A DNA stretch of 64,000 bases, from the NCBI GenBank assembly GCA_018261895.1, contig JAGTRT010000023.1:47143-111142 (forward strand). Reading direction: 5' to 3'. The position numbers were made by a program, and so were the translations under genes. Below, piece after piece: positions 45,099 to 54,352 of the stretch (positions within the stretch are counted from its first letter, which is position 1; each line of letters begins with the position of its first letter). The notes beneath the pieces are model-generated. The model searched no databases and had not been told where the DNA came from. It was given only the letters and a program-made list of their open reading frames with translations. This stretch comes from Pseudomonadota bacterium. Lineage in GTDB: Bacteria; Pseudomonadota; Gammaproteobacteria; Burkholderiales; Rhodocyclaceae.

Positions 45099-47975
45099 AT
45101 GACAATGAAATTGCCCTTCCCCTGCTCTCCGGTTTGCCGATGCCTGCTGCTCATCGGGTCTTTGATCGTCATCTGGCCATTTGGTGCCCGGGCTTCCGAT
45201 GCCCCGGCCGAAAATTTTCCTCGCATGCTTCACGTCGTCACCGACGACAACTATCCACCCTATCTTTTCCGCAACGCCAATGGCGACGCCGAAGGTTACC
45301 TGGTCGATTACTGGGCTCTCTGGGAAAAGAAGAGCGGGGTCAAGGTTCAACTGACGGCGACCAACTGGGCGGAAGCCCAGCAGACGCTCAAGGAGGGCCG
45401 GGCGGACGTCATCGACATGATTTTCCGGACCCCGCCCCGCGAAGCGTTTTATGACTTTTCACCACCCTATGCCGACCTGCCGGTGGCCATCTACAGCCAC
45501 ACCTCGATTTCCGGCATCAGCAGCGTGTCGACGCTCAAGGGTTTCCTGGTCGGTGCCCAGGCCGGCGATGCCTGCATCGACGAACTGGCCGAGCATGACA
45601 TCACCAACGTGGCGACTTACAAGAACAACACGGAACTCATCAACGCGGCCATTCGTCAGGAAATCAAGGTTTTCTGCATGGACGAGCATCCGGCCAATTT
45701 CTACCTCTACAAGGCAGGTGTTGATACTACCTTTCTCAAGGCTTTCGAGCTTTACAAGGGGCGGTTTCACCGGGCCGTGCGCAAAGGCAATGCCGAGACG
45801 CTGAAGCTGGTCGAACAGGGAATGCAGGCAGTTACCGCCAAGGAAGAAGCGGCCTTGCGCAGGAAATGGTTCGGGACGCCACTCAGCCTGGTCAGCTACG
45901 GGCGTTACGTTGGCTGGGGCGTGCTGGCGGTGGTCATGTTGGGCAGCTTGCTGCTGATCTGGAACCTGACGCTGCGCCGCCAGGTGACAGCCAAGACGAT
46001 GACCCTGAAGCGAACGCTCGACGACTTGCAGGAAGCCCACCGGGTCACCCACGAGGCGCGGGAAAACCTGGCGGCAACGCTGCAGGCGATCCCCGACCTG
46101 CTGTTCGAACTCGACGCCGAAGGCTACTACCTCGACCTTTTTGCCAGCCAGGAAGCCTTGCTGGCGAGCTCCAGGGATAACCTGCTGGGGAAGCGTGTCA
46201 CCGACGTTCTGCCGTTCGATGCCGCCCGCATCGTCATGGCGTCGATCGCCGCTGCGCTGGAGACCGGCAAGGATTTCGGGCGCACCATCAGTCTCGACAT
46301 CGATGGCCGGCAATGCTGGTTCGAGCTGTCGACCACGCGCAAATCATCCTCCGGCAAGGCGCCCAGCGTCCTGATGCTGTCGCGCGACATCACGCAACGT
46401 CGCGAAACAGAGCAGGCCCTGCTCGGCGCCGAGCGCGACAGGCATTTCCGCACCCTGTTCGAAGCGGCGCCGGTGGCGCTCTCCTTTGTGCAGGGCGAGG
46501 AAATCCGGCAGATCAACCGGCGTTTCATCGAGCTGTTCGGTTATCGGCACGACGAGATCGCCACCCTCGACAGCTGGTGGCAGAAGGCCTATCCGGACTC
46601 GAGCTATCGCCACTGGGTGCAGGTGACCTGGCAACGCGCCATCGATGCCGCCGGCGGCACGGGCGGCAAACTCGAGGATCTCGAATACCGGGTGACGTGC
46701 AAGGATGGGCGCGAACGGACCATGCTGATCGGCGGCCAGTTGCTCGACGATGGACTGATGGCGACGTTCACCGACATCTCGCCGCTGCGCGCTGTGGAGA
46801 GGACGCTGATGGAGGCCAAGGAGCTGGCCGATGCGGCCAACCTGGCGAAGAGCGCCTTCCTGGCGAACATGAGCCATGAAATCCGCACGCCGATGAACGC
46901 CATCCTCGGCTACGCCCACCTGCTCGGCAAGTCGCCGCTGCAACCGGCGCAACGCGACCGCCTGGGCAAGATCGAGGGGGCTGGCAAGCATCTGCTCGCC
47001 ATCATCAACGACATTCTCGACATCTCGAAAATCGAGTCCGGCAAGCTGGTGCTGGAAGAAACCGATTTTCCGCTGAGCACCATCATCGACCACGTCCAGT
47101 CGATCATGGCCGAGCCGGCCCGCGCCAAGGGCCTGAGCATCGAGGTCGATTACGGCGATGTCCCGTCGATGCTGCGCGGCGATTCGACCCGACTGCGCCA
47201 GGCCCTGCTCAATTTCGCCAGCAATGCCGTCAAATTCACCGAGCACGGCAGGATTTCGCTGCGCACCCGGCTGATCGAACGACAAGGCAAGCGCCTGCTG
47301 GTGCGCTTTGAAATCCAGGACACCGGCATCGGCATTCCAGCCGAGAGCCGCGCCACCCTGTTCCAGGCCTTCCAGCAGGTCGACACCTCGACCACCCGCA
47401 AGTACGGCGGCACCGGCCTGGGGCTGGCCATCAGCCAGCGTCTGGCCCACCTGATGGGTGGCGAAACCGGCGTCGACAGCGAAGTCGGCGTTGGCAGCAC
47501 TTTCTGGTTTACGGCGCGCCTCGAGGAGGGCAAGGAAAGCCGGCGCGAAGAAGCGCCCGCCCCTGCGTCGCCGGAGGCGGACATCAACCGCCATCACGCC
47601 GGCGAGCCCATCCTGCTCGTCGAAGACGACCCGATCAACCAGGAAGTTGCCCTCGAATTGCTCGGTGACACCGGCCTGCGCGTCGACGTCGCCGACAACG
47701 GCCAGCAAGCCGTCGCCATGGCAACGAACACGAACTACGCGCTGATCCTCATGGACATGCAGATGCCGGTCATGGGCGGCATCGAGGCGACGACGCTCAT
47801 CCGCAAAATCCCCGGCCGGGCATGGACGCCGATCATCGCCATGACCGCCAACGCCTTCGACGAGAACCGCGAACAATGCATCGTCGCCGGCATGAACGAC
47901 TTCATCGCCAAACCGGTCGTCCCCGAACTGCTCTTCCAGACGCTCGCCAAGTGGCTGGCCATACCGCGGCACTGA
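45099..47975 (+). CDS. Hybrid histidine kinase with periplasmic amino-acid-binding-like sensor
   Basis: A 958-residue sensor in the inner membrane. In order: signal/anchor (to about 35), an SBP_bac_3-like periplasmic domain (about 45-260, RMLHVVTDDNYPPYLF), a membrane segment (267-292), a coiled linker, a PAS (about 310-430), a second PAS (about 445-570), HisKA with His593 (NMSHEIRTPMNAI), HATPase, and a receiver with Asp886 (LILMDMQMPVMGG). The start is uncertain: MTMKLPF at 45099 leads into a good signal peptide, while the frame extends to 44940. The output partner is not adjacent. Confidence 0.88.
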   Translation: MTMKLPFPCSPVCRCLLLIGSLIVIWPFGARASDAPAENFPRMLHVVTDDNYPPYLFRNANGDAEGYLVDYWALWEKKSGVKVQLTATNWAEAQQTLKEGRADVIDMIFRTPPREAFYDFSPPYADLPVAIYSHTSISGISSVSTLKGFLVGAQAGDACIDELAEHDITNVATYKNNTELINAAIRQEIKVFCMDEHPANFYLYKAGVDTTFLKAFELYKGRFHRAVRKGNAETLKLVEQGMQAVTAKEEAALRRKWFGTPLSLVSYGRYVGWGVLAVVMLGSLLLIWNLTLRRQVTAKTMTLKRTLDDLQEAHRVTHEARENLAATLQAIPDLLFELDAEGYYLDLFASQEALLASSRDNLLGKRVTDVLPFDAARIVMASIAAALETGKDFGRTISLDIDGRQCWFELSTTRKSSSGKAPSVLMLSRDITQRRETEQALLGAERDRHFRTLFEAAPVALSFVQGEEIRQINRRFIELFGYRHDEIATLDSWWQKAYPDSSYRHWVQVTWQRAIDAAGGTGGKLEDLEYRVTCKDGRERTMLIGGQLLDDGLMATFTDISPLRAVERTLMEAKELADAANLAKSAFLANMSHEIRTPMNAILGYAHLLGKSPLQPAQRDRLGKIEGAGKHLLAIINDILDISKIESGKLVLEETDFPLSTIIDHVQSIMAEPARAKGLSIEVDYGDVPSMLRGDSTRLRQALLNFASNAVKFTEHGRISLRTRLIERQGKRLLVRFEIQDTGIGIPAESRATLFQAFQQVDTSTTRKYGGTGLGLAISQRLAHLMGGETGVDSEVGVGSTFWFTARLEEGKESRREEAPAPASPEADINRHHAGEPILLVEDDPINQEVALELLGDTGLRVDVADNGQQAVAMATNTNYALILMDMQMPVMGGIEATTLIRKIPGRAWTPIIAMTANAFDENREQCIVAGMNDFIAKPVVPELLFQTLAKWLAIPRH

Positions 47976-48015
47976 ATCGCGTTCAGTCTGAGCGACGGGT
48001 AGCGCCACCTGCGGA

Positions 48016-48048
48016 TTTCAATTTTGGGCATTTTTTCCGGTTGACCGT
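48016..48048 (+). repeat. 33-bp dispersed repeat, copy 6
   Basis: Near-consensus copy between convergent genes (the hybrid kinase and an MFS gene). Confidence 0.9.
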
Positions 48049-48065
48049 GAGAACGGCCTGGCGGA

Positions 48066-49259
48066 TCACCCTGGCTGGCGGCGGACGGCGAGCAGCGCCA
48101 GGGTCAGCCCGCAGAACGCGGCCCCGGCATAGAAGGTAAAGGCGGCGCCGTAGATATCCCAGAGCAGGCCGGCGCAAACGCTGGCCAGCAGCATGGCCAT
48201 CCCGCTGACCAGATTGAAGAAACCGAAAGCCGTGCCGCGCAGGTCGGCCGGCGCCGTGTCGGCCACCATCGTCGCCAGCAGCCCCTGCGTCATGCCGAGA
48301 TGCACGCCCCACAAGGCCACGCCGCCCAGCACGGCAGTCCAGTGCGCACTGCTCGCCAGCACGAGGTCGGCGGCGATCAGCACGACCAGGCCGCCGGCCA
48401 GCAATTTGGTGTGGCTGCACCGATCCGACAGTTTGCCGAACGGGTAGGCCGACAGCGAATAGACGATGTTCATGGCGACCATGACGAGCGGGATGAGCGC
48501 CAGCACCATGCCACCCTGCTCCGCCCGCAACACGAGAAAGGCCTCGCTGAAACGGGCCAGCGTAAACAGCCCGCCGACCGCCACCACCCACCAGTACGGC
48601 GAACCGAGTCGCAGCAGATTGGTCCGGCTGATCGGATTGCGCCGCGCCTCATGCGCCGGACGATCCGGCTCGTGCACGCCGAAAATCAGCACCGCCACAG
48701 CCAGCAGGCCAGGAATGACCGCCACCCAGAACACGGCGCGAAAATCGTTATCCCACAGCAGCATGAGCCCGACCGCCAGCAGCGGCCCGACGAAGGCACC
48801 GACGGTGTCGAGCGACTGGCGCAGTCCGAAAGCGGCACCGCGCAATTCCGGCGGCGCAATGTCAGCGACCAGCGCATCGCGCGGCGCCCCGCGGATACCC
48901 TTGCCGATGCGATCCGCCAGCCGCGCCGCCAGCACCAGCCCGGTGCTCGACGCCAGCGCGAACACCGGCTTGGTCAACGCCCCGAGCGCATAACCGAACA
49001 CCGCCAGCCCCTTGCGCTTGCCGAGGTAATCGCTGAGCGCCCCGGAAAACACCTTGACGATCAGCGCCGTCGCCTCGGCCAGCCCTTCAATGAGGCCGAC
49101 CACCAGCGCACTCGCCCCCAGCGTACCGACCATGAACAGCGGCAGCAGGCTGTGGATCATCTCCGACGAGACATCCATGAGCAGGCTGACGAAGCCCAGC
49201 ATCCAGATGCCACGCGGCAAGCGGGTCGGGCTGCTTGGGCTGTTCGCGGTATCGCTCAT
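48066..49259 (-). CDS. MFS transporter
   Basis: A 397-residue, 12-segment permease. The loop KVFSGALSDYLGKRKGLAVFGYALGALTKPVFA and DRIGKGIRGAPRDALVAD resemble the MFS group of unknown-substrate carriers related to bacterial drug and sugar exporters (MFS_1, often next to metal or stress genes). The N-terminal cytoplasmic leader MSDTANSPSSPTRLPRGIWML is short. Convergent with the hybrid kinase; the substrate is unknown. Confidence 0.85.
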   Translation of the reverse strand: MSDTANSPSSPTRLPRGIWMLGFVSLLMDVSSEMIHSLLPLFMVGTLGASALVVGLIEGLAEATALIVKVFSGALSDYLGKRKGLAVFGYALGALTKPVFALASSTGLVLAARLADRIGKGIRGAPRDALVADIAPPELRGAAFGLRQSLDTVGAFVGPLLAVGLMLLWDNDFRAVFWVAVIPGLLAVAVLIFGVHEPDRPAHEARRNPISRTNLLRLGSPYWWVVAVGGLFTLARFSEAFLVLRAEQGGMVLALIPLVMVAMNIVYSLSAYPFGKLSDRCSHTKLLAGGLVVLIAADLVLASSAHWTAVLGGVALWGVHLGMTQGLLATMVADTAPADLRGTAFGFFNLVSGMAMLLASVCAGLLWDIYGAAFTFYAGAAFCGLTLALLAVRRQPG

Positions 49260-49567
49260 GGCGGCGGCGGAATCCTTGCAAGAGGGAAACGCCAGCTTAA
49301 GCCATCACCCATCCCCCGGCCAGAATTTCAAATTTGGGCATTTCTTCCGGTTGACCGTTGGAAGGCTATGTCGCCGAGTTTTCTTGAGCTACAGAACGTT
49401 GCAACGAAATCTCGCCACCAGCAGGCACCGCAGATAACAAGCCTGAAAAATTCAAATCGCGTATGCTTTAGAATTATTTCTCTGTTTAACACCATTCGTT
49501 TTTTGGCTACAAAACGGATTGCTCTTTCAACCCCCCTTTAAAGGGGTATTCGCATCAGGCATTCAGA
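49260..49567. other. Gene-poor region with repeat copy 7, lower GC
   Basis: Holds repeat copy 7 and, from about 49440, AT-rich DNA. It includes a CCCCTTTAAAGGGG palindrome at 49533-49546. No RNA gene or reading frame is convincing. Confidence 0.6.
49326..49358 (+). repeat. 33-bp dispersed repeat, copy 7
   Basis: Near-consensus, upstream of the AT-rich gene at 49568, and in the same direction as copy 8 on the other side of that gene. Confidence 0.9.
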
Positions 49568-50326
49568 ATGTTAAAAATTTCTCTAGTCGGTATTTGGGTT
49601 GCGTTCTCCTGTATTTCATTCAGTGTTAGCGCAGTTCAGCCTCCCATTGAAGAACGACTGAAGTCGTGTGACCCTAGCATTGCGCTTGCAGCAGCTGATG
49701 AGTTTGTAGGAAACCCGTCCAATTCCCACGACGAAGGGCAGTTGTTTACAGTGGCCAAAATATATTTGGAAAACAAGCGCCAGGATGATGCGGTGTTTTG
49801 GTATTTCGCTGCGAAGCAGCGACTCATTCATTTCATCGCCGGTGATGAAAAGAACCGGAACTACGCCATGATGCTCGGCTGGGGCTCCGGGATACTGGAG
49901 CCACATATCAAGATTCATGCGTTAAAAGATTTGAACAAACTCCGCAACACCACTGATCGCCTCATAAAGTGGAACGACACGACCTACGATCAATACAAGA
50001 AACATGACTCTGTGAAGGCTGCAAAACTGGAAGCTGATCTCCAGCAGATGTTCATTAAACTTGAAAGAGAACAAAGGGAATATGGCATGGCTGCCAAGGT
50101 CTTTAGTAGTCAAGCTCCTGAAGCTGCGAAACAGGCATGGGATGCTGCACTGAAGATAGGTTATGGTGCCTCTGTCAGCATCTATCCGGGTTTCGAGGGG
50201 CTGCGAAAGTTAAGCACATCCGCCAACACAGTGTTGGAAAATGAAGCGAGACTCGCCGCGACTGTTTCCGAAGATGTTTTCTTTGGTTTGCGTGCGAACT
50301 GTCAGGCCCCCAATGCCGGGCGATAA
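49568..50326 (+). CDS. AT-rich orphan secreted protein
   Basis: A 252-residue protein with a Sec signal peptide (MLKISLVGIWVAFSCISFSVSA, cleavage near residue 22). The mature part is mostly helical with no recognised domain; residues about 60-90 (FTVAKIYLENKRQDDAVFWYFAAKQRLIHF) resemble a TPR-like helix pair, weakly. Codon use and base composition are clearly more AT-rich than the neighbours. It stands alone between two direct copies of the 33-bp repeat, suggesting a separately acquired segment. Confidence 0.65.
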   Translation: MLKISLVGIWVAFSCISFSVSAVQPPIEERLKSCDPSIALAAADEFVGNPSNSHDEGQLFTVAKIYLENKRQDDAVFWYFAAKQRLIHFIAGDEKNRNYAMMLGWGSGILEPHIKIHALKDLNKLRNTTDRLIKWNDTTYDQYKKHDSVKAAKLEADLQQMFIKLEREQREYGMAAKVFSSQAPEAAKQAWDAALKIGYGASVSIYPGFEGLRKLSTSANTVLENEARLAATVSEDVFFGLRANCQAPNAGR

Positions 50327-50379
50327 AAGCGGCTCGTGTCCTTTCCGACTTGGACGGCCGATAAGAGGGGCAAAAGCCT

Positions 50380-50412
50380 TTTCAATTTCCGCCCTTTTTC
50401 CCGGTTGACCGT
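50380..50412 (+). repeat. 33-bp dispersed repeat, copy 8
   Basis: Between the AT-rich gene and nirD; same orientation as copy 7, about 1.05 kb away. Confidence 0.8.
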
Positions 50413-50445
50413 TGGACCCCCCTTCACGGCCACCCGTGGCCGGCG

Positions 50446-50754
50446 TCACTCGGCAATCAATACCAGCCCGTTCTCGACCTTCACCTCAAACTTCTTGCAG
50501 CCACCCACATCCGGCGCCACGGCCTGGCCGTCGTCGAGGCCGATGTTCCAGCCGTGCAGCGGGCAGGTGACGCGTTTGCCGTGGACGATGCCTTGCGACA
50601 GCGGGCCGCCCTTGTGTGGGCATTTGTCGTGGAGGGCGAAGACTTCGTCGTCCGAGGTGCGGAAGACGGCGATCTTGCCGCGTTCCGGCCAATGCACGAC
50701 GCGCGAGCCGAGTTGGGGAATCTCTTCCAGCTTGCAGATCAGTTTCCAGTTCAT
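50446..50754 (-). CDS. nirD: Nitrite reductase small subunit NirD
   Basis: A 102-residue Rieske-like subunit of the NADH-dependent assimilatory nitrite reductase. Unlike the E. coli subunit, it keeps complete Rieske ligands: Cys45-x-His47 in CPHKGG and Cys64-x2-His67 in CPLHGW. It lies about 90 bases downstream of the broken nirB on the same strand and is likely part of the same sigma-54-driven transcript. Whether it is still useful depends on the state of nirB. Confidence 0.9.
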   Translation of the reverse strand: MNWKLICKLEEIPQLGSRVVHWPERGKIAVFRTSDDEVFALHDKCPHKGGPLSQGIVHGKRVTCPLHGWNIGLDDGQAVAPDVGGCKKFEVKVENGLVLIAE

Positions 50755-50845
50755 ATTAGTTGCCTAGTAGTTAGCTGTTAGTGGTTTGAGCGGCCGGCCG
50801 GTGCCGGCCCACTCGATCCTCGATCCTAAAAACTCGATCCTCCGC

Positions 50846-53117
50846 TCAAGCTTCCAGCTTGATCGGAATGAACTGCTTGATCGCTTCCGCCTCTCGCGAG
50901 GTCGCCCACGGGTCCTTGGCGTCTTTCAGGGCTTTGCGCAGCGCGGCGTAGAGCGCCTTGCGGCCGTCTTCGTCTTCGACGATCTTGCCTTTCACGTAGT
51001 CCAGCCCGACGCGTTCCAGCCAGTGGCAGGTGCGTTCGAGGTACCAGCCTTCGAGGCGGTAGAGCTGGAGGAAGCCGTTGCCGCCGACGTAGAGCTCGTA
51101 GCCGGAATCGACGCCGATCACGCCGACGTCCTTGATGCCGGCCTCGGCGCAGTTGCGCGGGCAGCCGGAGACGGCGAGCTTGACCTTGTGCGGGGCATAC
51201 ATATCGAACAGCATCTTCTCGAGCTTGACGCCCATGTCCATGGCCAGTTGCGTGCCGAAGCGGCAGTGCTCGGCGCCGACGCAGGTCTTCACGGTGCGGA
51301 TCGACTTGCCGTAGGCGTGGCCGGAGACCATGCCGGCGGCGTTGAGGTCGGCCCAGATGCCCGGCAGGTCTTCCTTCTTGATGCCGAGCAGGTCGATGCG
51401 CTGGCCACCGGTGACCTTCACGGTCGGGACCTTGTATTTCTCGGCGGCATCGGCGATGGCGCGCAGTTCGGCCGGCGTCGTCAGGCCGCCCCACATGCGC
51501 GGGACGACCGAGTAGGTGCCGTCCTTCTGGATGTTGGCGTGGGCGCGTTCGTTGATGAAGCGCGACTGCGCGTCGTCCTTGGCCTCATGCGGCCAGGTCG
51601 AGATCAGGTAGTAGTTGATGGCCGGCCTGCACTTCTCGCAGCCGTTCGGCGTCGTCCAGCCGAGCTCGGCGAAGACGGCTTCCTTGCTCGTCAGGTGCTC
51701 GTCGTTGATGAGTTTGCGGACCTTGGCGTGCGAGTGCTCGGTACAGCCGCACATCGGCTTCGAGTCGGAGGCGGCCGGCGTGTAGGCCCCGCCGATGGTC
51801 GAAGCGAGGATCTGCTCGACCAGCCCGGCGCAGGAGCCGCAGGACGACGCCGCCTTGGTGTGCTTCTTGACCTCATCGAGCGTGAACAAGCCCTTCTCCT
51901 TGATGGCCTTGACGATGGTGCCTTTGGTCACGCCGTTGCAGCCGCAGACTTCGGCGCTGTCGGCCATAGCCGCGGCCTTGCTGTTGCCGGCATGGCCGAC
52001 GTCGCCGACCAGCGACTGGCCGAAGATCAGCGAGTCGCGGATGTCGTGGATGTCGCGACCGTCCTTGAGCAACTGGAAGTACCACGGGCCGTCGGCCGTG
52101 TCGCCGTACATGACGCCGCCGACCAGTTTGTTGTCCTTGATGACGAGCTTCTTGTAGACGCCGCCGTAGGGATCGTTGAGCAGGATTTCCTCGGTGCCCT
52201 CGCCGCCCATGAAGTCGCCGGCCGAGAAGAGGTCGATGCCGGTGACCTTGAGCTTGGTCGAGGTCACCGAGCCGGTGTAGCGGCCGATGCCGTAGCCGGC
52301 CAGGTGGTTGGCGGCGACCTTGGCCTGCTCGAAAAGCGGCGCGACGAGGCCGTAGGCGATGCCGCGGTGCGTGACGCATTCGCCAACGGCGTACACCTTC
52401 GGGTCGTAGGTCTGCATGGTGTCGTTCACGACGATGCCGCGGTTGCAGTAGATGCCGGACTTTTCGGCCAGCGCGTAGTTGGGGCGGATGCCGGCGGCCA
52501 TGACGACAAGGTCGGCCGGGATGGTCATGCCGTCCTTGAAGCGCACGGCGGCAACACGACCGCTCTCCCCTTTGACCAGCATTTCCGTCTGTTTCTGGAG
52601 CAGGAACTTGAGTCCCTTGTCCTCCAGCGACTTCTGCAACATCTTGCCGGCCACTTCGTCGAGCTGCCGCTCGAGCAACCACGGGCCGAGATGCACGACG
52701 GTGACGTCCATGCCGCGCAGCTTGAGGCCGTTCGCGGCCTCCAAACCAAGCAACCCGCCGCCGATGACCACCGCGTGCTTGTGCACCTTGGCCGTTTCGA
52801 TCATCTCGTCGGTGTCCTTGATGTCGCGGTAGCCGATGACGCCGGGCAGGTCGTTGCCGGACCTGCTTGCCGGTATGCAACGTGATCTTGTTCTTCCTGT
52901 ACCAGTCGAGTTCGTTGAGGACGATTTCGGAAATGGTCATTTCACCGGCGAGGACTGGCGAGAGCAGGATGCGGTTGTAGTTCGGGTGCGGCTCGGCGCC
53001 GAAGATGGTGATGTCGTACTGATCCGGGGCGATCTTGAGCAGTTCCTCGACGGTGCGGACACCGGCCATGCCGTTGCCGATCAGGACGAGACGAGGTTTG
53101 ACAGTGCGTTTTCTCAT
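50846..53117 (-). pseudogene. nirB: Nitrite reductase large subunit NirB, interrupted by an internal frameshifting deletion
   Basis: NirB reduces nitrite to ammonium with NADH, using FAD, [2Fe-2S], [4Fe-4S] and siroheme. The N-terminal part is normal from MRKRTVKPRLVLIGNGMAGVR to NKITLHTGKQ. The frame then shifts at about 52865-52880 and continues in another frame from GNDLPGVIGYRDIKDTDEM. About 40 residues, including the usual ATGS-type FAD-binding stretch, are missing. Downstream everything looks intact: the BFD-like Cys motif CGCNGVTKG, SSCGSCAG, and the siroheme motif SGCPRNCAEAG. The total of 2,272 bases is not a multiple of three. It could be a real pseudogene or a sequencing/assembly error. 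Confidence 0.8.
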
Positions 53118-53137
53118 GCTTGGCTCCAACGTTGCGC

Positions 53138-53151
53138 GCACCCGAGGGTGC
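53138..53151. promoter_or_regulatory. Hairpin in the nirB leader
   Basis: GCACCC/GGGTGC palindrome about 20 bases upstream of the nirB start codon. No T tract follows on the minus strand, so it is not a normal terminator. Confidence 0.35.
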
Positions 53152-53168
53152 AAAATTTACTTCAGCGC

Positions 53169-53184
53169 ATGACGTCGTTGCCAT
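53169..53184 (-). promoter_or_regulatory. ANTAR-type hairpin P2 in the nirB leader
   Basis: Minus strand ATGGC-[AACGAC]-GTCAT (one G-T pair). The hexaloop has A1 and G4 and is identical to that of P1. Confidence 0.65.
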
Positions 53185-53186
53185 CG

Positions 53187-53206
53187 AACCGCCGTCGTTG
53201 GCGGTT
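53187..53206 (-). promoter_or_regulatory. ANTAR-type hairpin P1 in the nirB leader
   Basis: Minus strand AACCGCC-[AACGAC]-GGCGGTT: 7-bp stem, hexaloop with A1 and G4, two bases before P2. Confidence 0.75.
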
Positions 53207-53230
53207 GATTCGCTGTTCCTGCCGGTTTAT

Positions 53231-53247
53231 TGCAATCCGCGTGCCAG
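53231..53247 (-). promoter_or_regulatory. Sigma-54 promoter of nirB
   Basis: Minus strand CTGGCACGCGGATTGCAAT: full match to TGGCACG-N4-TTGCA. The predicted start is near 53220, with a leader of about 100 bases. Confidence 0.87.
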
Positions 53248-53258
53248 CGGATAAGACA

Positions 53259-53291
53259 TTTGATTTTTTGGCCTTTTTTCCGGTTGACCGT
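53259..53291 (+). repeat. 33-bp dispersed repeat, copy 9
   Basis: Lies between the sigma-54 promoter of nirB and its candidate NtrC sites. Confidence 0.85.
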
Positions 53292-53300
53292 CAAAGACAC

Positions 53301-53335
53301 GCACCAAGCCGGGGCAAGCCGTTCCAGGGCGGTGC
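53301..53335. promoter_or_regulatory. Tandem NtrC-like sites upstream of nirB
   Basis: GCACC-AAGCC-GGGGC at 53301-53315 (9 of 10 to GCACC-N5-GGTGC) and GTTCC-AGGGC-GGTGC at 53321-53335 (8 of 10). The centres are 20 bases apart, about 88 and 108 bases upstream of the predicted start. Confidence 0.5.
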
Positions 53336-53344
53336 AGTGCCGGC

Positions 53345-54352
53345 TCAGTTACCGCCCATGAGCAAACCGGTTGCTTCGACCGCGACGATGGCCTTGGCCT
53401 GGTTGAAATCCTCGGCGTAGCCACTGGCGAAGAGCAGGCAGGCCAGCTGGTTGGCAATCGGCTTGGGCAGCGGCACCTGTTTGTCGAGCACCCGCCGGAT
53501 CCACTTCGCCGTGCTCACCGCATCGTTGGCTTCCGGCAGGTTCGGCAAGGCGCGCAGGCTTTCGTGCTCGGCCTCGAACAGGATCTCGACCTCGCCGTCA
53601 TGGATGAATTCGAGGCGCGGGCGGCGCTTCGGATTGGCAAAGGGTTCGCCCTCGGTACCGCGCAGCAGCAGCGCACGGTTGCCGCGTGCAGCGAGGATGT
53701 CGCGCATCAGGTCGAGGAAATCCGGATGCGTCGCCGGGGCGACGACGACCGCTTCGCCGCGGAAGGGATTGAGCAGCTTGACCAGGCTGTGGGCGCTATT
53801 GCGCACGCCCATGCGGCTGCGCAAGGCGAGCAGGTTGTGAATGCCCGGACAAAGCCCGCTGAGCGGCAGGAAGGCCAGCCCTTTTTCCTCGAGCGCCAGC
53901 TGGGCCTGCGTTGTCGAGGCCACCGGCATGATGCCAAGTTCGCGGAAAATCTGGGCCGTCGTGACGCGACCGTAGCCTTCGAGCAGGCCATGCACCACGA
54001 CCGGCACGCCAAAACGTTGCAGCAGCAGCGGCAGCAGCGGCGTCAGGTTGGCATCCTTGCGCGAGCCGTTGTAGGTCGGCACGACCACCGGGCGCACGCG
54101 GCCGTGCGGCATGTCGAGCCGGTGCGTGCGGTCGTCGGTGGCCGCCAGGAAGCCGAGCATTTCGTCGAGCGATTCGCCCTTGACCCGCAGGCCGAGGATG
54201 ATCGCGCCCATTTCGAGATCCGGCACGCCGCCGTCGAGCATGGCCGCGTAGAGCTGCTGCGCGTCTTCGCGCGACAGGTCACGCGCCCCTTCGGCGCCGC
54301 GTCCAATCTCCTTGATGAATTGTGCGTAGCTCAATCTTATCTCCGGCTGCAT
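53345..54352 (-). CDS. ybiB: YbiB-like protein of the TrpD2 family
   Basis: A 335-residue protein related in fold to anthranilate phosphoribosyltransferase but in the YbiB/TrpD2 branch. It begins LSYAQFIKEIGRGAEGARDLSREDAQQLYAAML and has the glycine-rich loop region changed (VHGLLEGYGRVTTAQIF). E. coli YbiB binds nucleic acid non-specifically and lacks the enzyme activity. The gene starts directly after the nasA stop, so it is co-transcribed with nasA. Its role in nitrate assimilation is unknown. Confidence 0.85.
   Translation of the reverse strand: MQPEIRLSYAQFIKEIGRGAEGARDLSREDAQQLYAAMLDGGVPDLEMGAIILGLRVKGESLDEMLGFLAATDDRTHRLDMPHGRVRPVVVPTYNGSRKDANLTPLLPLLLQRFGVPVVVHGLLEGYGRVTTAQIFRELGIMPVASTTQAQLALEEKGLAFLPLSGLCPGIHNLLALRSRMGVRNSAHSLVKLLNPFRGEAVVVAPATHPDFLDLMRDILAARGNRALLLRGTEGEPFANPKRRPRLEFIHDGEVEILFEAEHESLRALPNLPEANDAVSTAKWIRRVLDKQVPLPKPIANQLACLLFASGYAEDFNQAKAIVAVEATGLLMGGN

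Noticed and set aside
50786..52885. Plus-strand frame of about 699 codons opposite nirB
   Set aside because: Antisense shadow of the nirB coding sequence, low in complexity (Val/Ala/Asp-rich) and without conserved motifs.
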